Assembly: GCA_934661195.1 (NCBI GenBank)
Contig: CAKUJD010000006.1
Location: 62,001 to 126,000, forward strand
Length of the DNA stretch: 64,000 bases
From: an uncultured Muribaculaceae bacterium
GTDB taxonomy: Bacteria > Bacteroidota > Bacteroidia > Bacteroidales > Muribaculaceae
Direction: 5' to 3'
Position 1 is the first letter of the stretch. Each line of letters begins with the position of its first letter. Below the pieces are notes generated by a model. That model was not told the origin of the DNA and did not search any database. It saw only the letters and a program-made list of their open reading frames with translations. The translations under genes were made by a program, and so were the position numbers. Positions 18,869-28,320 of the stretch are shown here, in pieces.

Positions 18869-20653
18869 ATGATGAAGAAATTCCTGCTTGTGGTGTGCGG
18901 CTCGTTTGTAGGAGTCACGCTGGCCCTTATGGTGTTCACCCTCTCGGCTGTGGTGACGAGTTTCGCCATAATCGGCGCCATGGGCGCCGGTGAGGCCCGC
19001 ACCATCGACGACAACTCAATTCTGCACATCACCCTCAAGGGCGCCATCCCCGAGCGCGACGGCATGGCCGACGTGTCGGTGGCCGACGTTGTGCGCGGCG
19101 TGCCGTCGCCGCCCAGCCTTGCCACCCTCAAGGCTGCAATAGCCTCGGCGGCCGAAAGCGACAAGGTGGATGGCATCTACATCGACTGCCAAGGCGCCAG
19201 CGCCAACCCCGCCACCCTTTACGAACTGCGCAAGTCGCTGGCCGACTTCAAAAAATCGAGTAAGAACAAATTCATATATGCCTATGGCGGACAGGCCATA
19301 ACACAATCGGACTACTACGTGGCCTCGGTGGCCGACAGCATTTTCCTCAACCCCATCGGTGCGGTCGACGTGCATGGCCTTGCTGCTGTGATCCCATCCT
19401 ACAAGGGATTGCTCGACAAGCTGGGAGTGACTATGCAGGTGGTGCGCGTGGGCACGTTTAAGAGCGCAGTCGAGCCCTATATCCTCGACAGCATCAGCCC
19501 CGCCAACCGCCTTCAGCAGCAGCACTACATGGGCAGCATTTGGAACTGCATGGCATCGCAGATGGCCGAGAGCCGCAAAATTCAGCGCGCCGCCTTCGAC
19601 CGCCTGGCCGACACCCTGCTGCTGGCCATGCCCGCCGACTCGCTTGTGAGGCTGCGCGTGGTCGACGCCCTGTGCTACAAGAGCGAGATGGAGAGCCGCC
19701 TGCGCCGCATGACTGACATCAACGAGGGCGACGACCTGCGCCTGGTTGAGCCGGCCGACATGGCCGAGCGCAACACGGCCCACGGCGGCAAGCAGGGTGA
19801 AATTGCAGTGCTCTATGCCGTGGGCGAAATCGACGGCGCCAACGCCAGCGGCGACGGCATCGACAGCGACGACCTTATCGACCAGATAAAGGAACTGCGC
19901 GACGACGACGATGTGAAGGGCCTAGTGCTGCGCGTTAACTCTCCGGGCGGCAGCGCCTATGGCTCAGAACAGATATGGAAAGCCCTCGACGACTTCAAGC
20001 GCAGCGGCAAGCCTCTGGCAGTGTCGATGGGCGACCTTGCCGCCTCGGGCGGATACTACATTTCGTGCGGGGCCGACCGCATCTTTGCCGAGCCGGTCAC
20101 CATCACGGGCAGCATTGGCATCTTTGGCATGGTGCCCAACTTGGGCGGCCTCCTCACCGACAAGCTGGGCGTGCGCTTCAGCGTGGTCAAGACCAACAAA
20201 AATTCCGATTTCGGCAACTTCACCAAGCCGCTCACACCCATGCAGCATGCCCTGATGCAGGCCTACGTGGGCCGCGGATATGAACTCTTCACCCGGCGGT
20301 GCGCCGACGGACGCGGCATAAGGCAAGACTCGATCAAGGCCATTGCCGAGGGCCGCGTGTGGGACGGCCGCACTGCGCTGTCGATAGGCCTTGTCGACGA
20401 GTTTGGCGGCATCGACGAGGCCGTGTGCTACGTGGCTGCAAAGGCCAGCCTCAAGAGCGGCCAGTATGCCACCCGCAGCTATCCTGCCGACACCGACCGC
20501 CTTGGCCGCCTGCTCAAGCGCTATGGCGCCGATGCCGCCGAAAGCCGCCTCGGCGAGCAGATGGGCATTTTCTATTCGTGCTACGCCAGCCTCAAGCGCA
20601 TCATGGCGCGTGACCAGATATTGTGCCTCATGGAGCCCATGGAGGTGAAGTAA
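18869..20653 (+). CDS. sppA: Signal peptide peptidase SppA, long form
   Basis: A 594-residue membrane-anchored Ser/Lys protease that degrades cleaved signal peptides. An N-terminal membrane helix (about 5-35) is followed by two ClpP-like domains. The catalytic lysine is in the N-domain motif VVRVGTFKSAVEPY, and the catalytic serine is in the C-domain MGDLAASGGYY. The length matches the 67-kDa form. It starts the plus-strand run sppA-lpxK-PNP-thiL. The start ATG follows an AT-rich promoter region. Confidence 0.94.
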   Translation: MMKKFLLVVCGSFVGVTLALMVFTLSAVVTSFAIIGAMGAGEARTIDDNSILHITLKGAIPERDGMADVSVADVVRGVPSPPSLATLKAAIASAAESDKVDGIYIDCQGASANPATLYELRKSLADFKKSSKNKFIYAYGGQAITQSDYYVASVADSIFLNPIGAVDVHGLAAVIPSYKGLLDKLGVTMQVVRVGTFKSAVEPYILDSISPANRLQQQHYMGSIWNCMASQMAESRKIQRAAFDRLADTLLLAMPADSLVRLRVVDALCYKSEMESRLRRMTDINEGDDLRLVEPADMAERNTAHGGKQGEIAVLYAVGEIDGANASGDGIDSDDLIDQIKELRDDDDVKGLVLRVNSPGGSAYGSEQIWKALDDFKRSGKPLAVSMGDLAASGGYYISCGADRIFAEPVTITGSIGIFGMVPNLGGLLTDKLGVRFSVVKTNKNSDFGNFTKPLTPMQHALMQAYVGRGYELFTRRCADGRGIRQDSIKAIAEGRVWDGRTALSIGLVDEFGGIDEAVCYVAAKASLKSGQYATRSYPADTDRLGRLLKRYGADAAESRLGEQMGIFYSCYASLKRIMARDQILCLMEPMEVK

Positions 20654-20706
20654 GGCCCGGCTATGCCGACTAACAACTACACAACAACAGTTATCAGAGA
20701 AAGAAA

Positions 20707-21873
20707 TTGATCGACGTTAACGACATAAAAAACCTCTTCAGCGAAAAGCGGCGCAAGGCCGTGGCCGACGCCCTGCTCACCCCGTTCTCGTGGCTCTATG
20801 GGGCCGGAGTGGCTATGCGCAACTATGCCTTCAAGGCAGGCCTGCTCAAGCGCGAAAGCTTCGACGTGCCTGTGGTGAGCGTGGGCAACATCACGGTGGG
20901 CGGCACCGGCAAGACGCCGCACGTGGAGTATCTCATCGAGCACCTGTGCCAGCGCTACCGCATTGGCGTGCTCAGCCGCGGCTACAAGCGCGACACCAGC
21001 GGCTTCATTCTGGCCAGCCCCACGCTGTCGGCCAGCGATCTTGGCGACGAGCCTTACCAAATCTACCACAAGTTTGCCCACAGCATCACCCTGGCCGTGT
21101 GCGAGAGCCGCTGCAAGGGCATTCACGAGATGATGCGCATCAATCCCGACATCAACCTCTTCATTCTCGACGACGCCTTCCAGCACCGCTACGTGAAGCC
21201 AAAGGTCAACATCGTGCTGGTCGACTACAACCGTCTGCCCGATGAAGACCACCTGATGCCGCTCGGCTCGTTGCGCGAGCCGCCGCACATGCTGTATTAC
21301 AGCGACATAATCGTGATCACCAAGTGCCCCAGCAACATAGCGCCCATCGACCTGCGCGTGGCGCAGAAGCGCATAGGCGAGTTTGTGGCGGCCGACCACA
21401 AGCTGTTTTTCTCCACCGTGCGCTATGCCGCGCCTCAGCCCGTGTTCCCCATAAGCCGCCCGCAGCTCACCGACCTGCACTCGCTTGGCCCTGCCGACAC
21501 TCTGCTGGGCGTCACCGGCATTGCCAATCACCGCAACTTCCTGAAATATCTGCGGCGCTCGGGCGCAGGCACCGTAAAGCTCATTCACTACGGCGACCAC
21601 CACAAGTATTCGCGCGACGACTTCAAATACATATTCCGAGTGCTCGATGAACTCAACGGACAGCGCAAGTTCATCGTCACCACCGAGAAGGACGCCGTGC
21701 GCATAATCAACAACCCCTACTTCCCGCCCACTATGCGCGACCGCATCTACTACATTCCCATCAAAGTGGGATTCCTGCACACCGAGGGCGAGCCCGACTT
21801 CATCGATGAAGTGACGCGTGAAATCGAGGCGCGCCCCGCCGCCAACCCGCTGGCCGCCGAAGGGCATGAGTGA
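20707..21873 (+). CDS. lpxK: Tetraacyldisaccharide 4'-kinase
   Basis: A 388-residue membrane-associated kinase that phosphorylates the lipid A precursor at the 4' position. The P-loop is VGNITVGGTGKTPH and is preceded by a hydrophobic amphipathic start (LLTPFSWLYGAGVAMRN). The later LDDAFQHRYVKPKVNIVLVD is the Walker-B-like region. The start is a TTG at 20707; the next in-frame ATG would cut into the conserved N-terminus. It follows sppA by 53 bases. Confidence 0.94.
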   Translation: MIDVNDIKNLFSEKRRKAVADALLTPFSWLYGAGVAMRNYAFKAGLLKRESFDVPVVSVGNITVGGTGKTPHVEYLIEHLCQRYRIGVLSRGYKRDTSGFILASPTLSASDLGDEPYQIYHKFAHSITLAVCESRCKGIHEMMRINPDINLFILDDAFQHRYVKPKVNIVLVDYNRLPDEDHLMPLGSLREPPHMLYYSDIIVITKCPSNIAPIDLRVAQKRIGEFVAADHKLFFSTVRYAAPQPVFPISRPQLTDLHSLGPADTLLGVTGIANHRNFLKYLRRSGAGTVKLIHYGDHHKYSRDDFKYIFRVLDELNGQRKFIVTTEKDAVRIINNPYFPPTMRDRIYYIPIKVGFLHTEGEPDFIDEVTREIEARPAANPLAAEGHE

Positions 21874-21940
21874 ACCTCAATCACCCATCCAAAAAAGCTT
21901 TTAGAAATCACACATAATATATAAACACAACACTGCTATT

Positions 21941-22780
21941 ATGAAAGAAGAAATCAACTGGCTCGAGCGCATCAACGAGACCTCGGCCTACATTAAAAGC
22001 AAAGTGAGCCAACAGCCCAAAACAGCCATCATCCTTGGCACTGGCCTTGGCGAACTTGTGAACCACATAGACATCACGACGGCCATCCCCTATGAGGAAA
22101 TCCCCAACTTCCCCGTCTCTACCGTCGAGGGCCACAAGGGCCGCCTCATATTCGGCAACCTTGGCGACAAATACATCATGGCCATGCAGGGCCGCTTCCA
22201 CTTCTACGAGGGCTACTCGATGAAGGAGGTCACCTTCCCCGTGCGCGTGATGAAGGCTCTGGGCGTGAAGACGCTGTTCGTGTCCAACGCCGCAGGCGGC
22301 ATGAACCCAGGCTTCAAGATTGGCGACCTCATGATCATCACCGACCACATCAACCTCTTCCCCGAGCACCCGCTGCACGGCAAAAACTACGACGAGCTTG
22401 GCCCCCGCTTCCCAGGCATGGGCCACGCCTACAGCGAGCGCCTCATTGCCAAGGCAAAGGAAGTGGCCAAGGACAATGGCATCCGCGTGGTCGAGGGCGT
22501 GTATGTGGGCACTCAGGGCCCCACATTCGAGACTCCGGCCGAGTATCACTACTTCCATGTGATTGGCGGCGATGCAGTGGGCATGAGCACTGTGCCCGAG
22601 GTGATCGTGGCCAACCACGGCGGCATGGAGGTGTTTGGCATGTCGGTGATCACCGACCTTGGCGTCGACGGCGTAATCGAGAAGGTGTCGCACGAAGAGG
22701 TGCAGAAGGCCGCCAACGCTGCCGAGCCGCGCATGTCGTTCATCATGAAGGAAATCATCAACCAATTCCAGGAGCTTTAA
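21941..22780 (+). CDS. Purine nucleoside phosphorylase
   Basis: A 279-residue enzyme of the trimeric PNP family that splits purine nucleosides with phosphate. Landmarks are ILGTGLGELV (phosphate loop), NAAGGMNPGF, and the purine-site MSTVPEVIVANHGGMEVFGMSVITD. The missing Asn-directed specificity residue cannot be judged by eye, so inosine/guanosine use is assumed from the family. It is four bases upstream of thiL. Confidence 0.93.
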   Translation: MKEEINWLERINETSAYIKSKVSQQPKTAIILGTGLGELVNHIDITTAIPYEEIPNFPVSTVEGHKGRLIFGNLGDKYIMAMQGRFHFYEGYSMKEVTFPVRVMKALGVKTLFVSNAAGGMNPGFKIGDLMIITDHINLFPEHPLHGKNYDELGPRFPGMGHAYSERLIAKAKEVAKDNGIRVVEGVYVGTQGPTFETPAEYHYFHVIGGDAVGMSTVPEVIVANHGGMEVFGMSVITDLGVDGVIEKVSHEEVQKAANAAEPRMSFIMKEIINQFQEL

Positions 22781-22783
22781 CCC

Positions 22784-23836
22784 ATGGCCAACGAAAGCGA
22801 AACAGAAATATCGTCGCTCGGCGAGTTTGGCCTTATTAGCGAACTGACGCGCGACTTCAAGTCGGTCAACAAGTCCACCGAGCTTGGCGTGGGCGACGAC
22901 TGCGCCGTGCTCAACTACAGCGGCGACAGCGGCAAGCGCACGCTCGTCACCACCGACCTCCTGCTCGAAGGCATTCACTTCGACCTCACCTACACACCGC
23001 TCAAGCATCTTGGCTACAAGGCTGCCGTGGTCAACTTCAGCGACGTGTATGCCATGGGTGGAGTGCCTCGGCAAATCACCGTGTCGCTCGGCATCAGCCG
23101 CCGCTTCACGGTGGAGCACATCAACGAGCTTTACGCTGGCATCCTGCTCGCTTGCGAGCACTACGGCGTCGACCTCGTGGGCGGCGACACCTCGGCTTCG
23201 GTCACAGGCCTGCTCATCAGCGTCACTTGCATCGGTGAGGGCGAGGAGGGCAGCATAGTGCGCCGCAGCGGCGCCCGCGACACCGATCTGGTGTATGTGA
23301 GCGGCGACCTGGGTGCGGCTTACATGGGCCTGCAGCTGCTTGAGCGCGAGCGCGAGGCCGGAGCAGGGCAGACAGACTTCCAGCCCGACTTCGCAGGCCG
23401 CGAATATCTGCTCGAGCGCCAGCTCAAGCCCGAGGCGCGCCGCGACGTCATTGCCGAACTCAAAAAACTCGACATCCACCCCACGGCCATGATGGACGTG
23501 AGCGACGGCCTTTCGAGCGAACTGCTGCACATTTGCCACGACAGCAACGTGGGCTGCCGCGTCTATGAGGAGCGCATACCAATCGACTACCAGACTGCTG
23601 TCATGGCCGAAGAGCTCAACATGAACCTCGTCACCGCAGCCATGAATGGCGGCGAGGACTACGAACTGCTGTTCACTGTGCCCCTCTCCGAGCACCAGAA
23701 GGCCGAGCAGCTCACCACCGCCCGCCTCATTGGCCACATCACCAAGCCCGAACTCGGCTCATGCCTCGTGAGCCGCGACGGCAACGAGCTCGAAATCCGC
23801 GCCCAAGGCTGGAACGCCTTCAAGCCCCAGCCGTAA
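22784..23836 (+). CDS. thiL: Thiamine-monophosphate kinase
   Basis: A 350-residue ATP-dependent kinase making thiamine diphosphate. The PurM-like fold is visible in GVGDDCAVL (about 35-43), TTDLLLEGIHFD, VNFSDVYAMGG and GGDTSAS, with a C-terminal MMDVSDGLSSEL and NGGEDYELLF. Length is normal. It ends the sppA-lpxK-PNP-thiL run and is followed by a strong hairpin. Confidence 0.94.
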   Translation: MANESETEISSLGEFGLISELTRDFKSVNKSTELGVGDDCAVLNYSGDSGKRTLVTTDLLLEGIHFDLTYTPLKHLGYKAAVVNFSDVYAMGGVPRQITVSLGISRRFTVEHINELYAGILLACEHYGVDLVGGDTSASVTGLLISVTCIGEGEEGSIVRRSGARDTDLVYVSGDLGAAYMGLQLLEREREAGAGQTDFQPDFAGREYLLERQLKPEARRDVIAELKKLDIHPTAMMDVSDGLSSELLHICHDSNVGCRVYEERIPIDYQTAVMAEELNMNLVTAAMNGGEDYELLFTVPLSEHQKAEQLTTARLIGHITKPELGSCLVSRDGNELEIRAQGWNAFKPQP

Positions 23837-23859
23837 GTCAAAACGCATAATCAACACAA

Positions 23860-23900
23860 AAGGGTTGGAACGCACCGCCAGTGCGTCCCAACCCTTTTTT
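23860..23900 (+). terminator. Terminator after thiL
   Basis: A 16-pair stem (AAGGGTTGGAACGCAC with its near-complement) around a 5-base loop is followed by TTTTTT. It ends the sppA-thiL transcript. Confidence 0.85.
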
Positions 23901-24000
23901 CACGCCCGCTAAAATCCATAACGCCATCACAAAAGCGGCAAGCTGCTAAAAAGCATGGCCGCAGCAAGCCGGTACCGGAAAATAACAGCAATCAGAACGT

Positions 24001-24134
24001 GGCATGCCGAGAGCACTGAAAAAATAGCAATTCTGGCGAGTTGGCGAGTGATGAATGCGTAAAACAGCGACGAATGCTGTATGGTGCACCCGCCAACTCG
24101 CTGGATTGCCACTTTTCTGTGCTCTCGACATGCC
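24001..24134. repeat. Inverted-repeat intergenic element, dispersed family
   Basis: The gap between thiL and rpsA (23837-24339) holds no gene. It contains two facing copies of a unit: GGCATGCCGAGAGCACTGAAA through GGCGAGTTGGCG at 24001-24046, and its imperfect complement at 24091-24134. Related units with GAGCACTGAAAAA and GCGAGTTGG recur near 34040-34110, 36350-36410, 43076-43105 and 63895-63945. No open frame spans it, so it is a non-coding dispersed repeat. Confidence 0.65.
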
Positions 24135-24260
24135 ATGCTGCTTACAGTCATTCCGTTTAGGTTTAATTTGTTATGTTCGTTTTAGCCGTGGATGTGGAAG
24201 CTTGTGGCGGCGGTGGCCTACTGCCCTTCCAGTCCGCATTCGCTGGGGTAGGGGAAAAGA

Positions 24261-24296
24261 AAGGCGCGCGCCGCTTTGATTAGCGGTGCGCGCCTT
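24261..24296 (-). terminator. Terminator after rpsA
   Basis: AAGGCGCGCGCCGCT pairs with AGCGGTGCGCGCCTT around a 6-base loop, 44 bases beyond the rpsA stop. On the minus strand it is followed by a T-rich stretch. Confidence 0.8.
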
Positions 24297-24339
24297 GTGT
24301 ATTTGTTTGTCAGCCTCTTAGCTGCCGTGCCTAGAGCGA

Positions 24340-26121
24340 TTACTCACCCTTGGCCAATTTCGACTTGAGGTCGGCAAGAGCCTGGATGTCGCCCAGAGTG
24401 GTCTTCTCGATGGGAGTGCTCATAACGGGCTCTTCGGCCTTCTTGCCTTGCTTGCGGCTTGACTTGTGCTCTGCCTTCTGCTCGTCTTCAAACACACGGC
24501 TGTGTGAGAGGATGATGCGCTTGGCGTCTTTGTTGAACTCAATCACCTTGAAGGGCAGTTTCTCGTCAACCTTGGCGGGAGTGCCGTCTTCCTTGATGAG
24601 GTGCTTGGGAGTGGCGAAGCCTTCAACGCCGTAGGGCAGGCTCACGATAGCGCCCTTGTCGAGCTTCTCGATGATGGTGCCCTCGTGGATGCTGCCCACC
24701 TTGAAGATTGTCTCAAACACGTCCCAAGGATTCTCCTCGAGCTGCTTGTGGCCGAGGCTGAGGCGGCGGTTCTCTTTGTCGATTTCAAGAACCATCACGT
24801 CGATGTCGGCACCGATCTGAGTGAACTCGCTGGGGTGCTTCACCTTCTTGGTCCACGACAGGTCGCTGATGTGGATGAGGCCGTCAACGCCTTCTTCAAG
24901 CTCTACAAACACGCCGAAGTTGGTGAAGTTGCGCACCTTGGCTGTGTGCTTCGAGCCCACGGGATACTTCTGCTCGATAGTTTCCCAGGGATCCGGCTTG
25001 AGCTGCTTGATGCCGAGCGACATCTTGCGGTCTTCGCGGTCGAGTGTGAGGATCACTGCCTCCACTTCGTCGCCCACCTTCATAAAGTCTTGTGCCGAGC
25101 GCAGGTGCTGCGACCACGACATTTCGCTCACGTGGATGAGGCCTTCCACACCGGGAGCGATCTCCACGAATGCGCCGTAGTCGGTCATAACCACCACTTT
25201 GCCCTTCACCTTGTCGCCAACCTTCAAGTTGGGATCGAGCTTGTCCCACGGATGGGGCTGCAGCTGCTTCAGGCCCAGGGCGATGCGCTTCTTGTCTTCG
25301 TCGAAGTCGAGGATAACCACGTTGAGTTTCTCGTCGGGCTTCACGATGTCGGCGGGATTGTTCACGCGGCCCCAAGAGAGGTCGGTGATGTGAATCAGGC
25401 CGTCTACGCCACCGAGGTCGATGAACACACCGTAGGGGGTGATATTCTTAACGGTACCCTCAAGCACCTGACCTTTTTCAAGCTTGGCGATGATCTCTTT
25501 GCGCTGTTGCTCAAGCTCGGCCTCGATGAGAACCTTGTGAGAAACAACAACGTTGCGGTATTCCTGGTTGATTTTCACAACCTTGAACTCCATGGTCTTG
25601 CCCACGAAGATGTCGTAGTCGCGGATGGGCTTAACGTCGATCTGCGATCCGGGCAGGAAGGCTTCGATGCCAAACACATCAACGATCATGCCACCCTTGG
25701 TGCGGCACTTGATGTAACCCTTGATGACTTCATCATTTTCAAGCGCTTCGTTAACGCGTTCCCAGCTCTTGGCTGCACGGGCCTTCTTGTGCGAAAGCAC
25801 GAGCTGGCCTTTGTGGTCCTCCTGATTCTCGACATACACCTCCACGGTGTCGCCTACCTTCAGGTCGGGGTTGTAACGGAATTCGTTGTAGGGAATGATG
25901 CCGTCTGACTTATAGCCGATGTTAACCACTACCTCGCGCTTGCTGATTGCGATAACGGTACCTTCGGTTACTTCCTTGTCCTTAATGTGGCCAAGTGATT
26001 GGTCATACGTCTTCTCAAGCTCCTCAAAAGATTTGCCCTTTTGAGTTTCGCCATTTTCATAGGCGTCCCAATCGAAATCGGCATTGCCTACGTTGGGAGA
26101 ATTTTTTAATTCTTCGCTCAT
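24340..26121 (-). CDS. rpsA: 30S ribosomal protein S1
   Basis: A 593-residue protein with about six S1-type OB-fold repeats; examples are EGTVIAISKREVVVNIGYKS, LEGTVKNITPYGVFIDLGG, KGKVVVMTDYGAFVEIAPG and VRNFTNFGVFVELEEGVDG. Several repeats carry DGLIHISDLSW. It binds mRNA on the small subunit. An acidic N-terminus and a lysine-rich tail flank the repeats. In Bacteroidetes, where Shine-Dalgarno sites are weak, S1 is thought to matter more for initiation. It is a single-gene unit with its own terminator. Confidence 0.95.
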   Translation of the reverse strand: MSEELKNSPNVGNADFDWDAYENGETQKGKSFEELEKTYDQSLGHIKDKEVTEGTVIAISKREVVVNIGYKSDGIIPYNEFRYNPDLKVGDTVEVYVENQEDHKGQLVLSHKKARAAKSWERVNEALENDEVIKGYIKCRTKGGMIVDVFGIEAFLPGSQIDVKPIRDYDIFVGKTMEFKVVKINQEYRNVVVSHKVLIEAELEQQRKEIIAKLEKGQVLEGTVKNITPYGVFIDLGGVDGLIHITDLSWGRVNNPADIVKPDEKLNVVILDFDEDKKRIALGLKQLQPHPWDKLDPNLKVGDKVKGKVVVMTDYGAFVEIAPGVEGLIHVSEMSWSQHLRSAQDFMKVGDEVEAVILTLDREDRKMSLGIKQLKPDPWETIEQKYPVGSKHTAKVRNFTNFGVFVELEEGVDGLIHISDLSWTKKVKHPSEFTQIGADIDVMVLEIDKENRRLSLGHKQLEENPWDVFETIFKVGSIHEGTIIEKLDKGAIVSLPYGVEGFATPKHLIKEDGTPAKVDEKLPFKVIEFNKDAKRIILSHSRVFEDEQKAEHKSSRKQGKKAEEPVMSTPIEKTTLGDIQALADLKSKLAKGE

Positions 26122-26409
26122 TAAATAAAATTGTTAATAAATACAGTTAATAAATCTCGATGCGCCGGGCAGATTCGTTCCTGCAAAGCGCAAATGCAAA
26201 GGTAGACAATATTTTTCAATCGGCGGCACGGCTTGGGGCAAAAAAATTGCGGCAAATGGTTGTTTTTCATTTTTTTGGGTGCTGTCGGGCCGCCTTATGG
26301 GCTTTTGTGCTAACTTTGCACCGGGTGCGGGCCGCCTGCTTTTGGGTGGCGCGGCCGGCGCATTTGACAAACAGGAGTGTTTCACTTTTGCAAAAAAAGA
26401 ACAGGAGAG

Positions 26410-27438
26410 ATGAAGATAGTGGTGTATCCGCAGCAGCTGGGCAACGCCGGGCTGCAATCCAACCCCTACATACGCGACTTTGTGGCGGCAATGAAGGCCG
26501 CCGGCGCGCAGGTGGCCAACGGGCCTGCGCGCAATCCGCTGATAGGCATGCTGCCGCACTGCCTTGAGGGCGACGCGCTGGTGCTGCACTGGCTTGAGAA
26601 TGTGCCCGACTACAAGCACGGGGCGGTGCAGACGGCATGCGCGCTGGCAATGCTGGCGGCGGCCCGCCTCACGGGGCACAAGGTGGTGTGGTTTTTGCAC
26701 AACAACCGCAGCCACGCAGCGTCGCACCAGTGGCAGAAGCGCATCATCGCCCGCGCGCTGATGCGCCACAGCAGCCTTGTGGTGACCCACGCCAGCCAGG
26801 GCCTCGACGCCCTGCTCAGCCAGTGCCCCGGGCGCAAGGGCAAGGCCGTGTGGCTGCACCACCCCACCAAAAACCGCCTCGACATGGCGCGCAAGTGCCG
26901 TGAGGCGGCTGCCGCGACCGAGGCCGACGTGCTGATTTGGGGCACCATATCGCCCTACAAGGGTGTGGACGAGTGGCTGCAATATGTGGTCGACCACCAG
27001 CTGCCGCTGAGGGTGCGCATTGTGGGCCACTGCGGCGATGCCGGTCTGGCCGGCCGCATAGCCCGGCTGGCGGGCCAGGCACCGAGCGCCACGTTCAGCA
27101 ACCGCAGCATCACGTTCAGCGAACTGGCGGCCGAGGTGGCCCGCGCGCGATTTGTGCTGGTGCCATACGCGGCCGAGTCGGTGCTGAGCTCGGGCATTCT
27201 GATGGACTCGCTGTCGGTGGGCGCCAAGGTGATTGGGCCCAACGTGGGGTCGTTTCGCGACTATGCCGCCGAGCCGCTGCTGAGGGTGAGCACATTTGAC
27301 TCGCTTGCCGACGTGGCGCGCATAGTGGCTGACGACGACGGCAAGAGAGCCGACCTCGACAGCTATGAGCAATTTCTCGATGCACACGACTGGCCGCACT
27401 TTGCCGCCCAGCTGACAAAACTCATTGAAGGACTCTGA
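26410..27438 (+). CDS. Glycosyltransferase, GT-B type
   Basis: A 342-residue protein from ATG 26410 (an upstream in-frame codon at 26377 has no family support). It begins MKIVVYPQQLGNAGLQSNPYI and has a Rossmann-like N-domain with VVWFLHNNRSH, and a C-domain with LIWGTISPYKGVDEWLQYV and LVPYAAESVLSSGILMDSL, the nucleotide-sugar-binding pattern of GT-B enzymes. It would transfer a sugar in surface glycan synthesis; donor and acceptor are unknown. It is divergent from rpsA, with a possible -7 element (TAACTTTG at 26311). Confidence 0.8.
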   Translation: MKIVVYPQQLGNAGLQSNPYIRDFVAAMKAAGAQVANGPARNPLIGMLPHCLEGDALVLHWLENVPDYKHGAVQTACALAMLAAARLTGHKVVWFLHNNRSHAASHQWQKRIIARALMRHSSLVVTHASQGLDALLSQCPGRKGKAVWLHHPTKNRLDMARKCREAAAATEADVLIWGTISPYKGVDEWLQYVVDHQLPLRVRIVGHCGDAGLAGRIARLAGQAPSATFSNRSITFSELAAEVARARFVLVPYAAESVLSSGILMDSLSVGAKVIGPNVGSFRDYAAEPLLRVSTFDSLADVARIVADDDGKRADLDSYEQFLDAHDWPHFAAQLTKLIEGL

Positions 27439-27461
27439 AAAAAACATTACACATAAATATT

Positions 27462-28229
27462 ATGATGATTAGCAACAAACTATTGTCGCTGCTGGTGTGC
27501 AGCGCACTGCCGATGGGGCTGATGGCCGCGTGCGCGGGCGGCGATCGGCACTTTGAGCCGCAGCGCGGCAGCGTGATAAGCGCCGACGTGAGGCAGGCTG
27601 AGGGCCACAGCTATCTGGTGCTCACTGCCGAGCCGGGCGCCAGTGTGGAATATTCGGTGACGCGCCCCGACAGCGACGACAGCGACGTGTGCCTGGCCGT
27701 GGCAGCGGCATTCACGGGCGACGACCTGACGAGCATTTGCGGCGACCATGTGGTGCAGGGCAAGCGCATGCGGGGATATGACGATGTGACCGCCACGGGC
27801 CACATGCTGATTTCGGGCGGCAAGGTGGCCATACGGTCAAACGGACGGCTCAATGAGTCGCTCGGCACGGCCGAAGAGACACGCGGCAGCCTGTTTCAGC
27901 AATGCCTGGTGGTGGAGGGCGGCAAGGCCCACGCCGAGCGCATTCCGCAAGCCATAACCGACCGCAAGGCGCACATAATATTCCGCGCGGCATGCCTTAT
28001 GGCCGATGGCCGGCTGGCCGTGGTGCAGGGCGTTGACTGCCAGTATGGGCACGAGTTTGTCGACGGCCTTGTGGCCCTTGGCGCCAGGGACGCAGTGTAT
28101 CTTGACATGGGCAGCTGGGCCTACGGGTGGTACCGCACCGACCGCGGCGGCAAAGCCGTGGAGCTGGCCGACCACTTTGCCAACACCGCCCACCAGAGCA
28201 ACTGGCTGGTGGTGCGCGCACGCCAATAA
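27462..28229 (+). CDS. Exported protein, phosphodiester-glycosidase-like (tentative)
   Basis: A 255-residue protein with an N-terminal signal (LLSLLVCSALPMGLMAACAG) and a Cys at about 24 that could be a lipobox. The C-terminal third reads VDGLVALGARDAVYLDMGSW followed by AYGWYRTD, which resembles the end of NAGPA/phosphodiester glycosidase domains, where a conserved acidic LD-G motif closes the active site. The match is by eye and partial. It sits 23 bases after the glycosyltransferase gene, so both may act on surface glycans. Confidence 0.5.
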   Translation: MMISNKLLSLLVCSALPMGLMAACAGGDRHFEPQRGSVISADVRQAEGHSYLVLTAEPGASVEYSVTRPDSDDSDVCLAVAAAFTGDDLTSICGDHVVQGKRMRGYDDVTATGHMLISGGKVAIRSNGRLNESLGTAEETRGSLFQQCLVVEGGKAHAERIPQAITDRKAHIIFRAACLMADGRLAVVQGVDCQYGHEFVDGLVALGARDAVYLDMGSWAYGWYRTDRGGKAVELADHFANTAHQSNWLVVRARQ

Positions 28230-28320
28230 AATTAAGGGCTGAGGGCTGAAAGCCTAATGTTTCAGCTCTCAACCCTCAACATTAAACACTCAACTTTCAA
28301 TATTAAAAAAACAGAAATAA

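Noticed and set aside
21908..23737. 609-residue open frame on the minus strand
   Set aside because: It lies antisense to the purine nucleoside phosphorylase and thiL genes and arises from their GC-rich third positions.
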